Source: an uncultured Clostridia bacterium
Lineage (GTDB): Bacteria; Bacillota; Clostridia; Christensenellales; Borkfalkiaceae
Assembly: GCA_947589235.1 (NCBI GenBank)
Contig: CANQAX010000001.1
Span: 1-64,000 of the forward strand
Reading direction: 5' to 3'
DNA length: 64,000 nt
Shown here: positions 40,595 through 51,000 of the stretch, piece after piece
How positions within the stretch are numbered: position 1 is the stretch's first letter
How the letters are laid out: the number at the start of each line of letters is the position of its first letter
The notes under the pieces: model-generated
Told to the model about the DNA's origin: nothing
What the model saw: only the letters and a program-made list of their open reading frames with translations
Database searches by the model: none
Translations under genes and position numbers: made by a program

Positions 40595-41260
40595 CTATTT
40601 CAGAAGGTCGGGGCGCATCTTCTTCGTGAGCGCCTCCGCCTGTTCCCGACGCCACCTGTCGATCTCGGCGTGGTTGCCGCTCCGCAGCACTTCGGGCACG
40701 CGGAGCCCTCTGTATTCGACGGGGCGGGTGTATTGCGGATATTCGAGCAAGTTGTCCGAAAAGCTCTCCTGCACGAGCGATTCGGGGGAGAGCACCCCGT
40801 CGAGGTAGCGCGAGACGCAGTCCACGAGCACCATCGCGGGCAGCTCGCCGCCCGTCAGGACATAGTCGCCGATGGAGAGCTCCTCGTCCATGAAGAGGTC
40901 GATGGCGCGCTGGTCCACCCCCTCGTAATGCCCGCACAGAAGGAGCAGCTCCTCCTCCTCCGAGAGGGAGATGACCCGCTCCTGCGTGAGCGTTTTTCCC
41001 TTGGGCGAGAGGTAGATCCTGCGGGCGCGGTGCATGGGGTCGAGCGCCTCCACGGCGCTCCCGACGGGCTGTGCCATCATGACCATGCCCGCTCCGCCGC
41101 CGAAGGGATAATCGTCGCACTTGAGGTGCCTGTCCTCGGTGTAATCGCGGAGATTTTTGATTTCGAGCGAGAATTTCCCCGACTTGCGCGCCCTGCCCAC
41201 GATGCTCTCGTCGAGGGCGGCAAACATTTCGGGAAAGAGGGTAAGGACCGTGATCTTCAT
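40595..41260 (-). CDS. trmD: tRNA (guanine-N1)-methyltransferase TrmD
   Basis: 'MKITVLTLFPEMFAALDESIVGRA', 'DDYPFGGGAGMVM', 'SIGDYVLTGGELPAMVLVD'. Confidence 0.97.
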   Translation of the reverse strand: MKITVLTLFPEMFAALDESIVGRARKSGKFSLEIKNLRDYTEDRHLKCDDYPFGGGAGMVMMAQPVGSAVEALDPMHRARRIYLSPKGKTLTQERVISLSEEEELLLLCGHYEGVDQRAIDLFMDEELSIGDYVLTGGELPAMVLVDCVSRYLDGVLSPESLVQESFSDNLLEYPQYTRPVEYRGLRVPEVLRSGNHAEIDRWRREQAEALTKKMRPDLLK

Positions 41261-41264
41261 GCCG

Positions 41265-42038
41265 TCACCCGACCAAATTGACCTTGTTGTGCAGCACGTA
41301 CCGCGAGAAGAAGAAGCACACGGCGTCCACCGCCGAGACGATGGCGATGAGCAGCCAACCCGTGAGGTGCGTGGAGACGGTATCGGTCGCCTCGAAGATG
41401 GGAATGAGGCAGAGCTCGAAGAAGAGCTCCCCGACAAGATACACGCCGAGGAAGATGAGGAAGGAGTACAGCTTTCTCCGCTTGGTGAACATCTGCCCGA
41501 TGCAAAGCACGGCATACGCGACGAGCAGCATCATGGGGAGCGAGACGACGAGATAGACGGCGAACTCCACCGCGGAAAGGGGGTCGGAGATCGCGAGGCG
41601 GAAGGACGAAAATCCCGAGCTGAACAGCTCCAAGATGAGGTGAATGAGCGAATCTTCCTCCCACCCGATGAAGAAGAGGGAGCAGGCGCCGATGCTCACC
41701 GCGGACGCCGCGACGACGGCGATGAGCGAGGAGAGCAGTTTGGAGCCGAGAAGCTGGGAGGGCGACGCGGGGAGCGAAAGGGTGAGGTACCCCTCCCCCG
41801 TGAAGAGCGTCTTATAGAAGCGGGAAATGCCGAGGCAGTACGCCGCAATGATGAGCGCGAGCGCCGAAAAGATGTAGAAGAGGCAGACGAGAAGGGTGAT
41901 GAGCTCGAATCCCTCCCGTTTCTCGCTCACGGCGAGCAGTCCCCTCCCGACGGCGGCGAGCACGACGGTGCCGATCATGAAGAACATGAGCACGCGGAAG
42001 AGCGCATATAAATCATGCTTTAAGAGTTTTCCTACCAT
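41265..42038 (-). CDS. ABC-2 type transporter permease
   Basis: Six-TM-like hydrophobic protein directly downstream of the ATPase (7-bp overlap); 'GEGYLTLSLPASPSQLLGSKLLSSLI'. Confidence 0.8.
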   Translation of the reverse strand: MVGKLLKHDLYALFRVLMFFMIGTVVLAAVGRGLLAVSEKREGFELITLLVCLFYIFSALALIIAAYCLGISRFYKTLFTGEGYLTLSLPASPSQLLGSKLLSSLIAVVAASAVSIGACSLFFIGWEEDSLIHLILELFSSGFSSFRLAISDPLSAVEFAVYLVVSLPMMLLVAYAVLCIGQMFTKRRKLYSFLIFLGVYLVGELFFELCLIPIFEATDTVSTHLTGWLLIAIVSAVDAVCFFFSRYVLHNKVNLVG

Positions 42039-42727
42039 CGGAACACCTCCCGAAAGAGCGTATCGAGGGACTTCCCCTCCCGCGAGCGGACGGCGTCTGC
42101 GGGCTCGTCGAGCACGATGTGCCCGCGGTCGAGAAAGACGGCGTGCGTCAGAATGGGCTCGACGTCCGCGATGAGATGGGTGCAGAGGAAGATGGTCGCG
42201 TCCTCCCGCTTGTTCTTCATCACGGTGTCGAGAATGAAGTCGCGCGCGGCGGGGTCCACGCCCGCGATGGGTTCATCGAGAATGTAGAGCTTGGCGTCGC
42301 GCGACATGGTGAGAATGAGGGAGAGCTTCTCGCGGTTTCCCTTGGAGAGGGTGCGGATCTTGTCGCGGCTCCCGATCCCGAGCCGCCCGAGCATCTCCTC
42401 CGCCCTGTCCCTTCTGAAATCGGCGAAGAAGTCGGCATAGTACCCGACCGCCTGCCCCACGCGCATCCAGCCGCCCAAAAATTCGGCGTCGGGAAGGTAG
42501 GACGTGAATGCCTTCGTCTCGGCGCAGGGCGACTTGCCGTCCACGAGAATGGCGCCCTCGGTGGGCTGCAACATGCCCATGGCGAGCTTGATGAGCGTCG
42601 ATTTTCCGCTCCCGTTGGGACCGAGCAGCCCCACGATCCCGCCCTCTTCCACCGAGAGGTCGACCGATTCGAGCGCCGTCTTGGAGCCGTATTTTTTGGT
42701 GAGTCCGCCGCATTTGAGAATCGCCAT
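42032..42727 (-). CDS. ABC transporter ATP-binding protein
   Basis: Walker A GPNGSGKSTLIK, signature 'LSKGNREKLSL', Walker B 'LYILDEPIAGVDPAA'. Confidence 0.95.
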   Translation of the reverse strand: MAILKCGGLTKKYGSKTALESVDLSVEEGGIVGLLGPNGSGKSTLIKLAMGMLQPTEGAILVDGKSPCAETKAFTSYLPDAEFLGGWMRVGQAVGYYADFFADFRRDRAEEMLGRLGIGSRDKIRTLSKGNREKLSLILTMSRDAKLYILDEPIAGVDPAARDFILDTVMKNKREDATIFLCTHLIADVEPILTHAVFLDRGHIVLDEPADAVRSREGKSLDTLFREVFRW

Positions 42728-42736
42728 AGTACCTCC

Positions 42737-43237
42737 TTACAGGACCGCGACTTCGCGGAACCGCTTTCCGTTCACGACGATCCGCGCCGCGGAGATGTCT
42801 ACGCTCTCCACGACCCCCTTCGCCGCGGGGAAGAGAATTTCCCCCGTCTCGGTGCGAAGGGTGTAGATGTCCGTCGCCGCCTGCCGCACGTCGGTGAGGA
42901 CGCCGAGGCGCTCCCCCTCCTCCGTGACGACTTCGCTCCCGAGAAGGTCGGCGATGTAGTAGCTGCCCTCTTCGGGCTCGGGCGCCTCGTCGCGCGGGAC
43001 GGTGACTTCCCGCCCGCGGAGAAGCTCCGCCGCGTTGCGGTCGGGCACGCCGCGGAGGGAGAGATAGACCGCGCCGTCCCCCGCACGGACGGAGAGCACC
43101 TTGTACTCCTCGCCGTCCAAAAAGACGCGCTTGAATGTTCCGAATACCTCGGCGCTGTCCGTGAAGGGCTTGACCTTGAGTTCGCCGCGGATGCCCTGCG
43201 GCTTGAGGACGACGCCTACGATGAGAGTTTCGACCAT
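42737..43237 (-). CDS. rimM: Ribosome maturation factor RimM
   Basis: 'MVETLIVGVVLKPQGIRGELKVKPFTDSAEVF', PRC barrel 'YYIADLLGSEVV'; start at 43237. Confidence 0.95.
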   Translation of the reverse strand: MVETLIVGVVLKPQGIRGELKVKPFTDSAEVFGTFKRVFLDGEEYKVLSVRAGDGAVYLSLRGVPDRNAAELLRGREVTVPRDEAPEPEEGSYYIADLLGSEVVTEEGERLGVLTDVRQAATDIYTLRTETGEILFPAAKGVVESVDISAARIVVNGKRFREVAVL

Positions 43238-43243
43238 ACCACG

Positions 43244-43272
43244 ATTATAACAGACCCACGCGCATTTGTCAA
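43244..43272 (-). promoter_or_regulatory. Consensus promoter of rimM
   Basis: TTGACA (43267-43272) - 17 nt - TATAAT (43244-43249); six nt between -10 and the ATG. Confidence 0.9.
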
Positions 43273-43299
43273 CGCGGCGAGCGCCGATTTTCGCCATGC

Positions 43300-43329
43300 A
43301 AAAGGGGGACCGACTTCCTCGGTCCCCCT
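43300..43329 (-). terminator. Rho-independent terminator of lipoprotein gene 43345..45009
   Basis: GGGGGACCGA-GGAAG-TCGGTCCCCC followed by TTTTG. Confidence 0.75.
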
Positions 43330-43344
43330 GCAACAGGAAATTTC

Positions 43345-45009
43345 TCAAAGAATGTAGTCGAGCCCGCCGAATCCGTCCGGCTTTTTGGGCACCTCGTACT
43401 TCTGGGCTTTATCGAGACGGTCGTTGACCTTCAGCACGAGTTGATTTTTCAGCGAGACGTTGTTTTCGGTATATTCCCCCGCGGTCGGATTGTACTTGAT
43501 CTCGGTATCCAACTCCATGGAGACGACGGCGTCCCCCTCCATGACGACGGTGAGGGTGGCGTCCTTGATGGTGTAGCCGTTCTCGTTGAAGTAGTTCTCG
43601 ATGTCGACGACGCCGTCCGCCTCGTTGGTGTTGAGGAACGCCACGATCTCCTCGGACATCTGCGCGACAATGCTGTCCTTGAGATAGATGGTATACGTCG
43701 TCGTCTCATCCTTGGTGACCTTTTTCAGGCAGTCGACGTCCGAAGCCGTGTGGATGAAGTGCCGCGTCAGCAAGTCGAATTGCGTATCTGCCGTGACATT
43801 TTCGAGCTCCGTCACCGTATCGGAGCCCTTCCTCGAGCGAAGGTACGTCTTTCCGTCCCTCGTCGTGTTGCCGATGGTGTACTTGTACGTCTCCCGCCCG
43901 TCCTCTTCATGGTGGGAATGATACTCATAGGAGTGGTTGAATCCGTCGGCATTCCGATAGAGGCGCCCCTTATAGCTGTCCTTCGTCGCGATGACGTTCC
44001 AAGCGGGGTCCATTTCGTTGACCGCCTCGAAGTCGAGCGAATACGCCTCGGAATCCCCGACCCCCTCGAGCGCCGCATTGATGACGCCGAGCTCGGCGGC
44101 GATCTCGGAATTCGACGTCATGAGCCCGTCGATATTCGGGATCCGCACGGGAGCGCTGTTCATTCTCTGCGAATAGGTGAGGTCGAGGTTCACCGACGCG
44201 GCGGAGACGGGAACGGAGATCCCCGCCTTCAGCGTGAATTCCGAGACCACGCCGCCCGCCATGGCGAAATCAAAAACAATGCCGCTCACGGGATTGGTGA
44301 ACGTTACGCCCTTGAGGTTGATGCTCGTGTCCAACTTGCCGAGGATATTGCAGATCGTGTTGAGGACGGAGTTGTCCGAGGAAAGATTGAGGTGCGACGT
44401 GTATCTTCCGTTGGAGCCCGTGATGTCCGCGATCCCGTTCGACGGGAGCGAATTCAGGAGCGCCGTGAACGGGCGGTTGATGAGCTTCAGCTCGTCGTCC
44501 TTGTAGTCCACGACCGTCTTTTTGACCTCGTTATCCCCGTTCATCTTGACGGTGACCCGCGAGCTGCCCGAGGAATAGATATACTCGGTCGAATCGTACA
44601 AAAGCACCCCGCTCGTCACGCGCTTGAAGGCGAGGTCGCCCGTCGCGGCATTGTAGCGGTAGTTGCATTCATACGTCGCGTTCGCATTGGGCGAATGCAC
44701 GGGACCGACCGAGACGTTCCCCGCAAGGTTGAGCGTGAAATCGTAGTTCTGCTCGTCCTCTTCCGCGAAGGATTGGATCGCCGAGACGACCTGCGAGGGG
44801 GTGGCGGCACCCGTCGTGCCGCCGGGGGTCGTGCCGCCGGGGGTCGTACCGCCGGGGGTGGTCCCGCCGGGCGTGGTCCCGCCGGGCGTGGTCGAGGTAT
44901 CGGGCGTCGTGCTGCCCGAGCCGCCCGAACTTTCCCCGCAGGCGGCAAGCGAGACCGCAAACGCGCACCCGAGGACAAGTGCGCTCAAAATGGCAAAAAA
45001 TCGTTTCAT
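43345..45009 (-). CDS. Lipoprotein with TTPGG linker repeats; function unknown
   Basis: Lipobox MKRFFAILSALVLGCAFAVSLAACGESSGG; (PGGTT)n linker. Confidence 0.85.
   Translation of the reverse strand: MKRFFAILSALVLGCAFAVSLAACGESSGGSGSTTPDTSTTPGGTTPGGTTPGGTTPGGTTPGGTTGAATPSQVVSAIQSFAEEDEQNYDFTLNLAGNVSVGPVHSPNANATYECNYRYNAATGDLAFKRVTSGVLLYDSTEYIYSSGSSRVTVKMNGDNEVKKTVVDYKDDELKLINRPFTALLNSLPSNGIADITGSNGRYTSHLNLSSDNSVLNTICNILGKLDTSINLKGVTFTNPVSGIVFDFAMAGGVVSEFTLKAGISVPVSAASVNLDLTYSQRMNSAPVRIPNIDGLMTSNSEIAAELGVINAALEGVGDSEAYSLDFEAVNEMDPAWNVIATKDSYKGRLYRNADGFNHSYEYHSHHEEDGRETYKYTIGNTTRDGKTYLRSRKGSDTVTELENVTADTQFDLLTRHFIHTASDVDCLKKVTKDETTTYTIYLKDSIVAQMSEEIVAFLNTNEADGVVDIENYFNENGYTIKDATLTVVMEGDAVVSMELDTEIKYNPTAGEYTENNVSLKNQLVLKVNDRLDKAQKYEVPKKPDGFGGLDYIL
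44815..44895. repeat. 15-bp in-frame tandem repeat encoding GGTTP linker
   Basis: About five copies of GCCGGG(G/C)GT(C/G)GTNCC. Confidence 0.9.
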
Positions 45010-45039
45010 ATCTGCCCCCTTTTGCTGTATTTCGACACC

Positions 45040-45072
45040 ATTTTATCACAAAGCATGGTTGTATGCAACCAT
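45040..45072 (-). promoter_or_regulatory. Promoter of lipoprotein gene with overlapping palindromic operator candidate
   Basis: TTGCAT (45063-45068) - 17 nt - TAAAAT (45040-45045); palindrome ATGGTTG-TATG-CAACCAT at 45055-45072 covers the -35. Confidence 0.6.
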
Positions 45073-45126
45073 ATATTTGAAAAAAATTTCTGTATTTTAT
45101 AGCTATACAAAACCATAAAGGGGAAT

Positions 45127-45378
45127 ATGGCTATGATCCGTACCGTAAACCACGCCCTATCGCTCCGCATTCTCGAACTGCTGAAAAAGAAAAACATGAC
45201 GAGGTATCGGCTCGCCATGAATAGCGGGGTGAATCACTCCACCCTGAAAAATATCATTCACGAAACGGTGAAGGACAATCTGCTCTCCACCACCATTCTG
45301 ATCGCGCGCGGATTCGACATGTCGGTGAGCGCGTTTTTGGACAGCCCGCTCTTCTCCGAGGAAAACCTCAACATCTGA
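45127..45378 (+). CDS. Small XRE/Cro-CI-type HTH regulator
   Basis: 83 aa; 'MTRYRLAMNSGVNHSTLKNIIH' HTH; AAAGGGG RBS-like; only supported plus-strand gene. Confidence 0.8.
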   Translation: MAMIRTVNHALSLRILELLKKKNMTRYRLAMNSGVNHSTLKNIIHETVKDNLLSTTILIARGFDMSVSAFLDSPLFSEENLNI

Positions 45379-45389
45379 CCGCCTGCAAC

Positions 45390-46373
45390 TTACACGATCC
45401 ACTCCATGAATGCCTTGAAGGCGGAGGGAAGGGCGTACTTTTTTCCGATCTCCTCCGCGGTCGCCCAAGTGAAGTCCCCGAACTCGGTCTCCGTCTCGAC
45501 GAGCCGCCCCGTCATGTGCCATTCGACGTGCGTAAACACGTGCTTCGCGCGCTTCACGGCAAGAGTTTTCCCCGCGACGGGCACGCCGCCGAGGTCGGGA
45601 AACTCCCAGAGCCCCCTGAGGAGCCCCTTCCCGCGCCTGTTGAGGGCGTATTTTTTGCCGCATTTGAGGACGCAGACGTCCCGCTCCTCGATGCGCCGCT
45701 CCCGCTTTTCCGTGCGGACGGGGAAATTCTCCTCCTTTCCGAGAAGGTGAGCGCGGCAAATTTCCCTCCACGGGCATTCCCCGCAGAGGGGCGCGCCGTT
45801 CGGCAGGCAGACGATTGCCCCGAGCTCCATGAGCCCCTCGGTGAAATCCGCCGTCTCGGGCGGAAACACCAGCGAGAGCGCCTCCGCATACTCCCCTCTC
45901 TTTTGGGGGGTCTGCACGGCTTCGTCCGCCGTGAGGCGGGAGAGCACGCGGACGACGTTGCCGTCGACGGCGGGGACGGGGAGCCCGAGCGCGATGGAGG
46001 AGACGGCGCCCGCGGTGTAGTCGCCCGCCCCGGGAAGGGCGCGGACGCCCTCGAAGGTGTGCGGGAACCCCTCCCGCGCGATGATCTTTGCCGCGGCGTG
46101 CAGATTTCGCGCGCGGGAATAGTAGCCGAGCCCCTCCCACTCCTTCAGAACTTCGTCCTCGGAAGCCGCGGCAAGCGCCTCCGCCGAGGGGAAGCGGGCA
46201 AGGAAGCGCACGTACCGCTCCTTCACCGCCTCGACGCGGGTCTGCTGGAGCATGAGCTCGGCGACGAACGCGGTGTACGGCGTGCGGTCCTTCCGCCACG
46301 GAAGGTCCCGCTTATGAATGCGGTACCATTCCAGAAGGAGTGGTACCGCTGCTTTTAACAATTCTGTTTCCAC
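45390..46373 (-). CDS. mutY: A/G-specific adenine glycosylase MutY
   Basis: 'RDLPWRKDRTPYTAFVAELMLQQTRVEAV', HhH 'GVRALPGAGDYTAGAVSSIALGLPVPAVDGNVVRV', FeS cysteines 'CLPNGAPLCGECPWREIC', NUDIX-like C-term; likely GTG start at 46373. Confidence 0.93.
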   Translation of the reverse strand: METELLKAAVPLLLEWYRIHKRDLPWRKDRTPYTAFVAELMLQQTRVEAVKERYVRFLARFPSAEALAAASEDEVLKEWEGLGYYSRARNLHAAAKIIAREGFPHTFEGVRALPGAGDYTAGAVSSIALGLPVPAVDGNVVRVLSRLTADEAVQTPQKRGEYAEALSLVFPPETADFTEGLMELGAIVCLPNGAPLCGECPWREICRAHLLGKEENFPVRTEKRERRIEERDVCVLKCGKKYALNRRGKGLLRGLWEFPDLGGVPVAGKTLAVKRAKHVFTHVEWHMTGRLVETETEFGDFTWATAEEIGKKYALPSAFKAFMEWIV

Positions 46374-46375
46374 GG

Positions 46376-48040
46376 TCAGAACAGCCCCGAGATCTTCCCG
46401 TTCTCGTCCACGTCGATGTGCTCCGCCGCGGGGACCTTCGGCAGCCCCGGCATGGTCATGATGTTCCCCGTGAGGGCGACGACGAAGCCCGCGCCCGCCG
46501 AGATCTTGACGCTCCGCACGGTGACGGTGAAGTCCTTGGGCGCGCCGAGAAGGCTCTGGTCGTCCGAGAAGGAGTATTGCGTCTTTGCCATGCAGACGGG
46601 GGTGCCGCCGAAGCCGAGCCCCTCGAGCCGCGCGATCTCCGCCTCCGCCTCGGGCGTGTAGGCGACGTCCTTGCCGCCGTACACCTTGGTCACGATAGCC
46701 CTTATCTTTTCCTTGATGGGGAGTGCCTCGTCGTAGCAGTAGCGGAAGTCGTTCTTCTCCTCGCACAGGCGGACGACCTCGCGCGCGAGCGCCTCGCCGC
46801 CCTTGCCGCCCTCCGCCCAGACGGTGGAGAGGACGACGTTCACCCCGAGCGCCCTGCACCGCTCGATGACAAGGTTGATCTCGGCATCGGTGTCGGCGGG
46901 GAAGCGGTTGACCGCGACGACGGCGGGGAGCCCGTACACGTTCTTCATGTTGGAGACGTGGCGCAGAAGATTGGGGAGCCCCTTCTCGAGCGCATCGAGA
47001 TTTTCGACCCCCAGTTCGCTCTTTTCGAGCCCGCCGTGCATCTTGAGGGCGCGGACCGTCGCAACGACGACGACCGCCGCGGGCTTAAGATGGGCGAAGC
47101 GGCACTTGATGTCGAGGAACTTTTCCGCACCGAGGTCGGCGCCGAATCCCGCCTCCGTCACGACGTAATCGCCGAGCTTTAGCGCCGTCTTGGTGGCGAT
47201 AACGGAGTTGCACCCGTGCGCGATGTTCGCAAACGGTCCCCCGTGCACGAATGCGGGCGTGCCCTCGAGCGTCTGCACGAGGTTGGGCTTCAAGGCGTCC
47301 TTCAGAAGCGCCGTCATCGCGCCCGCCGCCTTCAAATCCCCCGCCGTGACGGGTTTCCCCTCATAGGTGTAGCCGACGACGACGCGGGCGAGCCGCGCCT
47401 TGAGGTCGGAGAGGGACGTCGCGAGGCAGAAGATCGCCATGATCTCGGACGCCACGGTGATGTCGAAGCCGTCCTTTCTCGGCACGCCCGACTTGGGTCC
47501 GCCCAGCCCGTCCTCGACGTAGCGGAGCTGCCTGTCGTTCATGTCGACGCAGCGCTTCCAAGTAATGCTTGCGGGGTCGATGCCGAGCGCATTGCCCTGA
47601 AAGATATGGTTGTCGAGCATGGCGGCGAGCAGGTTGTTCGCCGCGCCGATGGCGTGGAAATCCCCCGTGAAGTGGAGGTTGATGTCCTCCATCGGGACGA
47701 CCTGCGCGTATCCGCCGCCCGCGGCTCCCCCCTTGATCCCGAACACCGGTCCCAGCGAGGGTTCGCGGAGCGCCACGACGACTTTCTTCCCGATGCGGGA
47801 GAGCCCGTCGGCGAGCCCGATGGTGGTCGTCGTCTTGCCCTCGCCCGCGGGCGTCGGCGTGATGGCAGTGACGAGAATGAGCTTGCCGTCCGTCCTCTTC
47901 CGCGCCATGATGTCGAGCCCTATCTTTGCCTTGTACTTGCCGTACGCCTCGATCTCGTCCTCCGAGAGCCCCAATTTTGCCGCGACTTCGCGGACGGGAA
48001 GGAGCTTTGCCTCCTGTGCGATCTCGATATCCGTTTTCAT
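46376..48040 (-). CDS. fhs: Formate--tetrahydrofolate ligase
   Basis: '[21 protein letters not shown]', '[21 protein letters not shown]'. Confidence 0.97.
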   Translation of the reverse strand: MKTDIEIAQEAKLLPVREVAAKLGLSEDEIEAYGKYKAKIGLDIMARKRTDGKLILVTAITPTPAGEGKTTTTIGLADGLSRIGKKVVVALREPSLGPVFGIKGGAAGGGYAQVVPMEDINLHFTGDFHAIGAANNLLAAMLDNHIFQGNALGIDPASITWKRCVDMNDRQLRYVEDGLGGPKSGVPRKDGFDITVASEIMAIFCLATSLSDLKARLARVVVGYTYEGKPVTAGDLKAAGAMTALLKDALKPNLVQTLEGTPAFVHGGPFANIAHGCNSVIATKTALKLGDYVVTEAGFGADLGAEKFLDIKCRFAHLKPAAVVVVATVRALKMHGGLEKSELGVENLDALEKGLPNLLRHVSNMKNVYGLPAVVAVNRFPADTDAEINLVIERCRALGVNVVLSTVWAEGGKGGEALAREVVRLCEEKNDFRYCYDEALPIKEKIRAIVTKVYGGKDVAYTPEAEAEIARLEGLGFGGTPVCMAKTQYSFSDDQSLLGAPKDFTVTVRSVKISAGAGFVVALTGNIMTMPGLPKVPAAEHIDVDENGKISGLF

Positions 48041-48089
48041 GTTCTGCCTCCCGATTTTTTTGTTTTGCCCCCGCGGGGGCGGAAGAGCG

Positions 48090-51000
48090 CTACTTGAAGT
48101 ATTTTACCGCGCTCTCGAAGAGTTTCATGTCGTAGTTTCCGGGCACGTTCCGGTAAAGCCCCGCGCCCTTGCGCTCGGAGTGCCCCATCTTGCCGAAGAT
48201 CCTGCCGTCGGGCGAGAGGATGCCCTCGACGGCATCCGCGCTGCCGTTGGGGTTGAAGCGGACGTCCATCGTCGCGTTTCCGTTCAGGTCGACGTACTGC
48301 GTCATGATCTGTCCGTTCGCGGCGAGCTGTTCGATGAGCCCGTCGGGGGCGACGAACCGCCCCTCCCCGTGCGAGATGGGGACGAGGAATTCATCCCCCG
48401 CCTTCACGCCCGCAAGCCACGGCGACTTTGCCGAGGCGACCCGCACGCGCACGATCCTGCTCTGGTGCCTGCCGATGTCGTTGTAGGTGAGGGTGGGACA
48501 ATTCTCGTCCGTCTCGACGATCTTCCCGTACGGCACGAGCCCCAACTTCACGAGGGCTTGGAAGCCGTTGCAGATGCCGCCCATCAGCCCGTCGCGGCGA
48601 CCAAGGAGCTCCTCCACCGCCTCGCGGACGGCGGCGCCGCGGAAGAACGCCGTGATGAATTTGCCCGAGCCGTCGGGCTCGTCCCCGCCCGAAAATCCGC
48701 CGGGGATAAAGACGATGTTGCTCTCCCTCACGAGGGAAGCGAACTGCTCCGCCGAGCGGGCGACCTCTTCCGAGGTGCGGTTGCGGATGACGAAGATCTC
48801 GGGCTCTGCGCCCGCGTCCGAAAACGCCTTCGCGGTGTCGTACTCGCAGTTGGTGCCCGGGAACACGGGCAGGAGCACCTTCGGCTTCGCCGTCCTCACG
48901 GCGGGAGCATACGAACTTCTCCCCCCGAACGTCTCGTTCTTAACTTTTCTTGCGGGGGCGGGAATGTTGCACGCGTACACGGGCTCGAGCTTGCCCTCGT
49001 ACCGCATGCCGAGCTCCGCAAGCGAGATTTCCTGCCCCGCCCCGCGGATGACGGGCTCTTCAATCGTCTTACCGAGCAGCTTGCCCGCGCTCACGCCCTC
49101 GTGAAGTTCGAGGACGAACGCGCCGTACTTGTAGCCGAAGATGTCCGCGGTAGCGTCCGCATACTCGAAGCCCACCCCGTTGCCGAAGCAGGACTTGAGC
49201 ACGCCCTCCGCAATGCCGCCGAAGAGCGGCGTGAAGGCGGAATACACCTTCCCCTCCCGCATGAGGCGGGTGACGAGGGAAAACGTTTGAAGAAGGGACG
49301 CCGTGACGGGCACGCCGCCCTCATATTCGGGCTCGATGAGGACGACGGGGTGCCCCGCGCCCTTGAACTCGGGCGAGACGACCTCTCCCGCCCTTCCCGT
49401 CGTGACGGCGAAGGAGACGAGGGTGGGCGGGACGTCGATGTGCTCGAAGGTGCCGCTCATCGAATCCTTTCCGCCGATAGCGGCGACGCCGAGCTCCTTC
49501 TGCGCCTTGAACGCGCCGAGGAGCGCCGAGAGCGGAATGCCCCACCGCTCGGGGTCGCGCCCGAGGCGGAGGAAATATTCCTGAAAGGAGAGATAGACGT
49601 CGGAGAATTCCGCGCCCGTCGCGATGAGTTTGGAGACGCTCTCCACGACGGCGAGATAGGCGCCGTGGTACGGGCTCTTCTCCGCGATGTACGGATTCCC
49701 TCCCCATGCCATGTACGAGACGGTGTCGGTGTGACCCTTCTCGACGGAGACGAGGTGCACCATCGCCTGCGGCGGGGTGAGCTGGTACTTTCCGCCGAAG
49801 GGCATGAGCACGGTGCCCGCGCCGATTGTCGAATCGAACCGCTCCGCAAGTCCCCGCTTGGAGCAGACGTTGAGGTCGGAGGCGAGGGCGAGATACCCCT
49901 CGCGGAAGTCCTTCGGCGTCTCCCTTTCATAGGGCGCCGTCGGGGCGGCGTGCACGGATACGTGCTTTTCCGCGCCGTTGGAGTTCAGAAATTCGCGGGA
50001 GACGTCGACGATGGTCTTGCCGTTCCACCGCATCTTGAGGCGAGGCTCCTCGGTGACTTCCGCCACGACGGTCGCCTCGAGATTTTCCGCCTCGGCGAGG
50101 GCGACGAACGCCTCCGCCTTGTCCGCCTCGACGACGACCGCCATGCGCTCCTGCGATTCGGAGATGGCGAGCTCGGTGCCGTCCAAGCCGTCGTACTTTT
50201 TGGGCACGAGGTCGAGGTCGATGTCGAGCCCGTCGGCAAGTTCGCCGATAGCGACGGACACGCCGCCCGCGCCGAAGTCGTTGCACCGCTTGATGAGGCG
50301 CATCGCCTCGCCGTTGCGGAAGAGGCGCTGGAGCTTCCGCTCCTCGGGCGCGTTGCCCTTCTGGACCTCCGCGCCGCAGTGCGTGAGCGATTCGAGGGTG
50401 TGCGACTTGGAGGAACCCGTGGCTCCCCCGCAGCCGTCCCTTCCCGTCCGCCCGCCGAGGAGAATGACTTTATCCCCCGCCGCGGGCACTTCGCGCCGCA
50501 CGTTCTGTTCGGGCGTCGCCGCGATGACCGCGCCGATCTCGAGGCGCTTTGCGGCATATCCCTCGTGGTACATTTCGTCCACCTGACCCGTCGCGAGCCC
50601 GATCTGGTTGCCGTACGAAGAATACCCCGCCGCGGCGGTCGTGACGAGCTTGCGCTGCGGGAGCTTGCCCTTCATCGTCTCCTTCACGGGGCGGAGCGGG
50701 TTTGCGGCTCCCGTCACGCGCATGGCGGCATAGACGTAGCTCCTGCCCGAGAGCGGATCGCGGATGGCGCCGCCGATACAGGTCGCGGCGCCGCCGAACG
50801 GCTCGATCTCGGTCGGGTGGTTGTGCGTTTCGTTCTTGAAGAGGAGCAGCCAGTCCTCCTCCTTCCCGTCCACCGTGACCTTGATCTTGACGGTGCAGGC
50901 GTTGATCTCCTCGCTCTCGTCGAGCTTTTGGAGCATGCCGCGCTTCTTCAAGAGCTTGCACGCGATGGTGCCGATGTCCATGAGGTTGACGGGCTTCTTC

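Noticed and set aside
45157-46299. 380-aa minus ORF overlapping mutY
   Set aside because: Out-of-frame Arg/Gly-rich reading frame; mutY frame carries HhH and FeS motifs.
48065-48080. GCCCCCGCGGGGGC between fhs and purL as a terminator
   Set aside because: Palindrome is followed by A-rich, not U-rich, sequence on the transcribed strand; genes appear co-transcribed.
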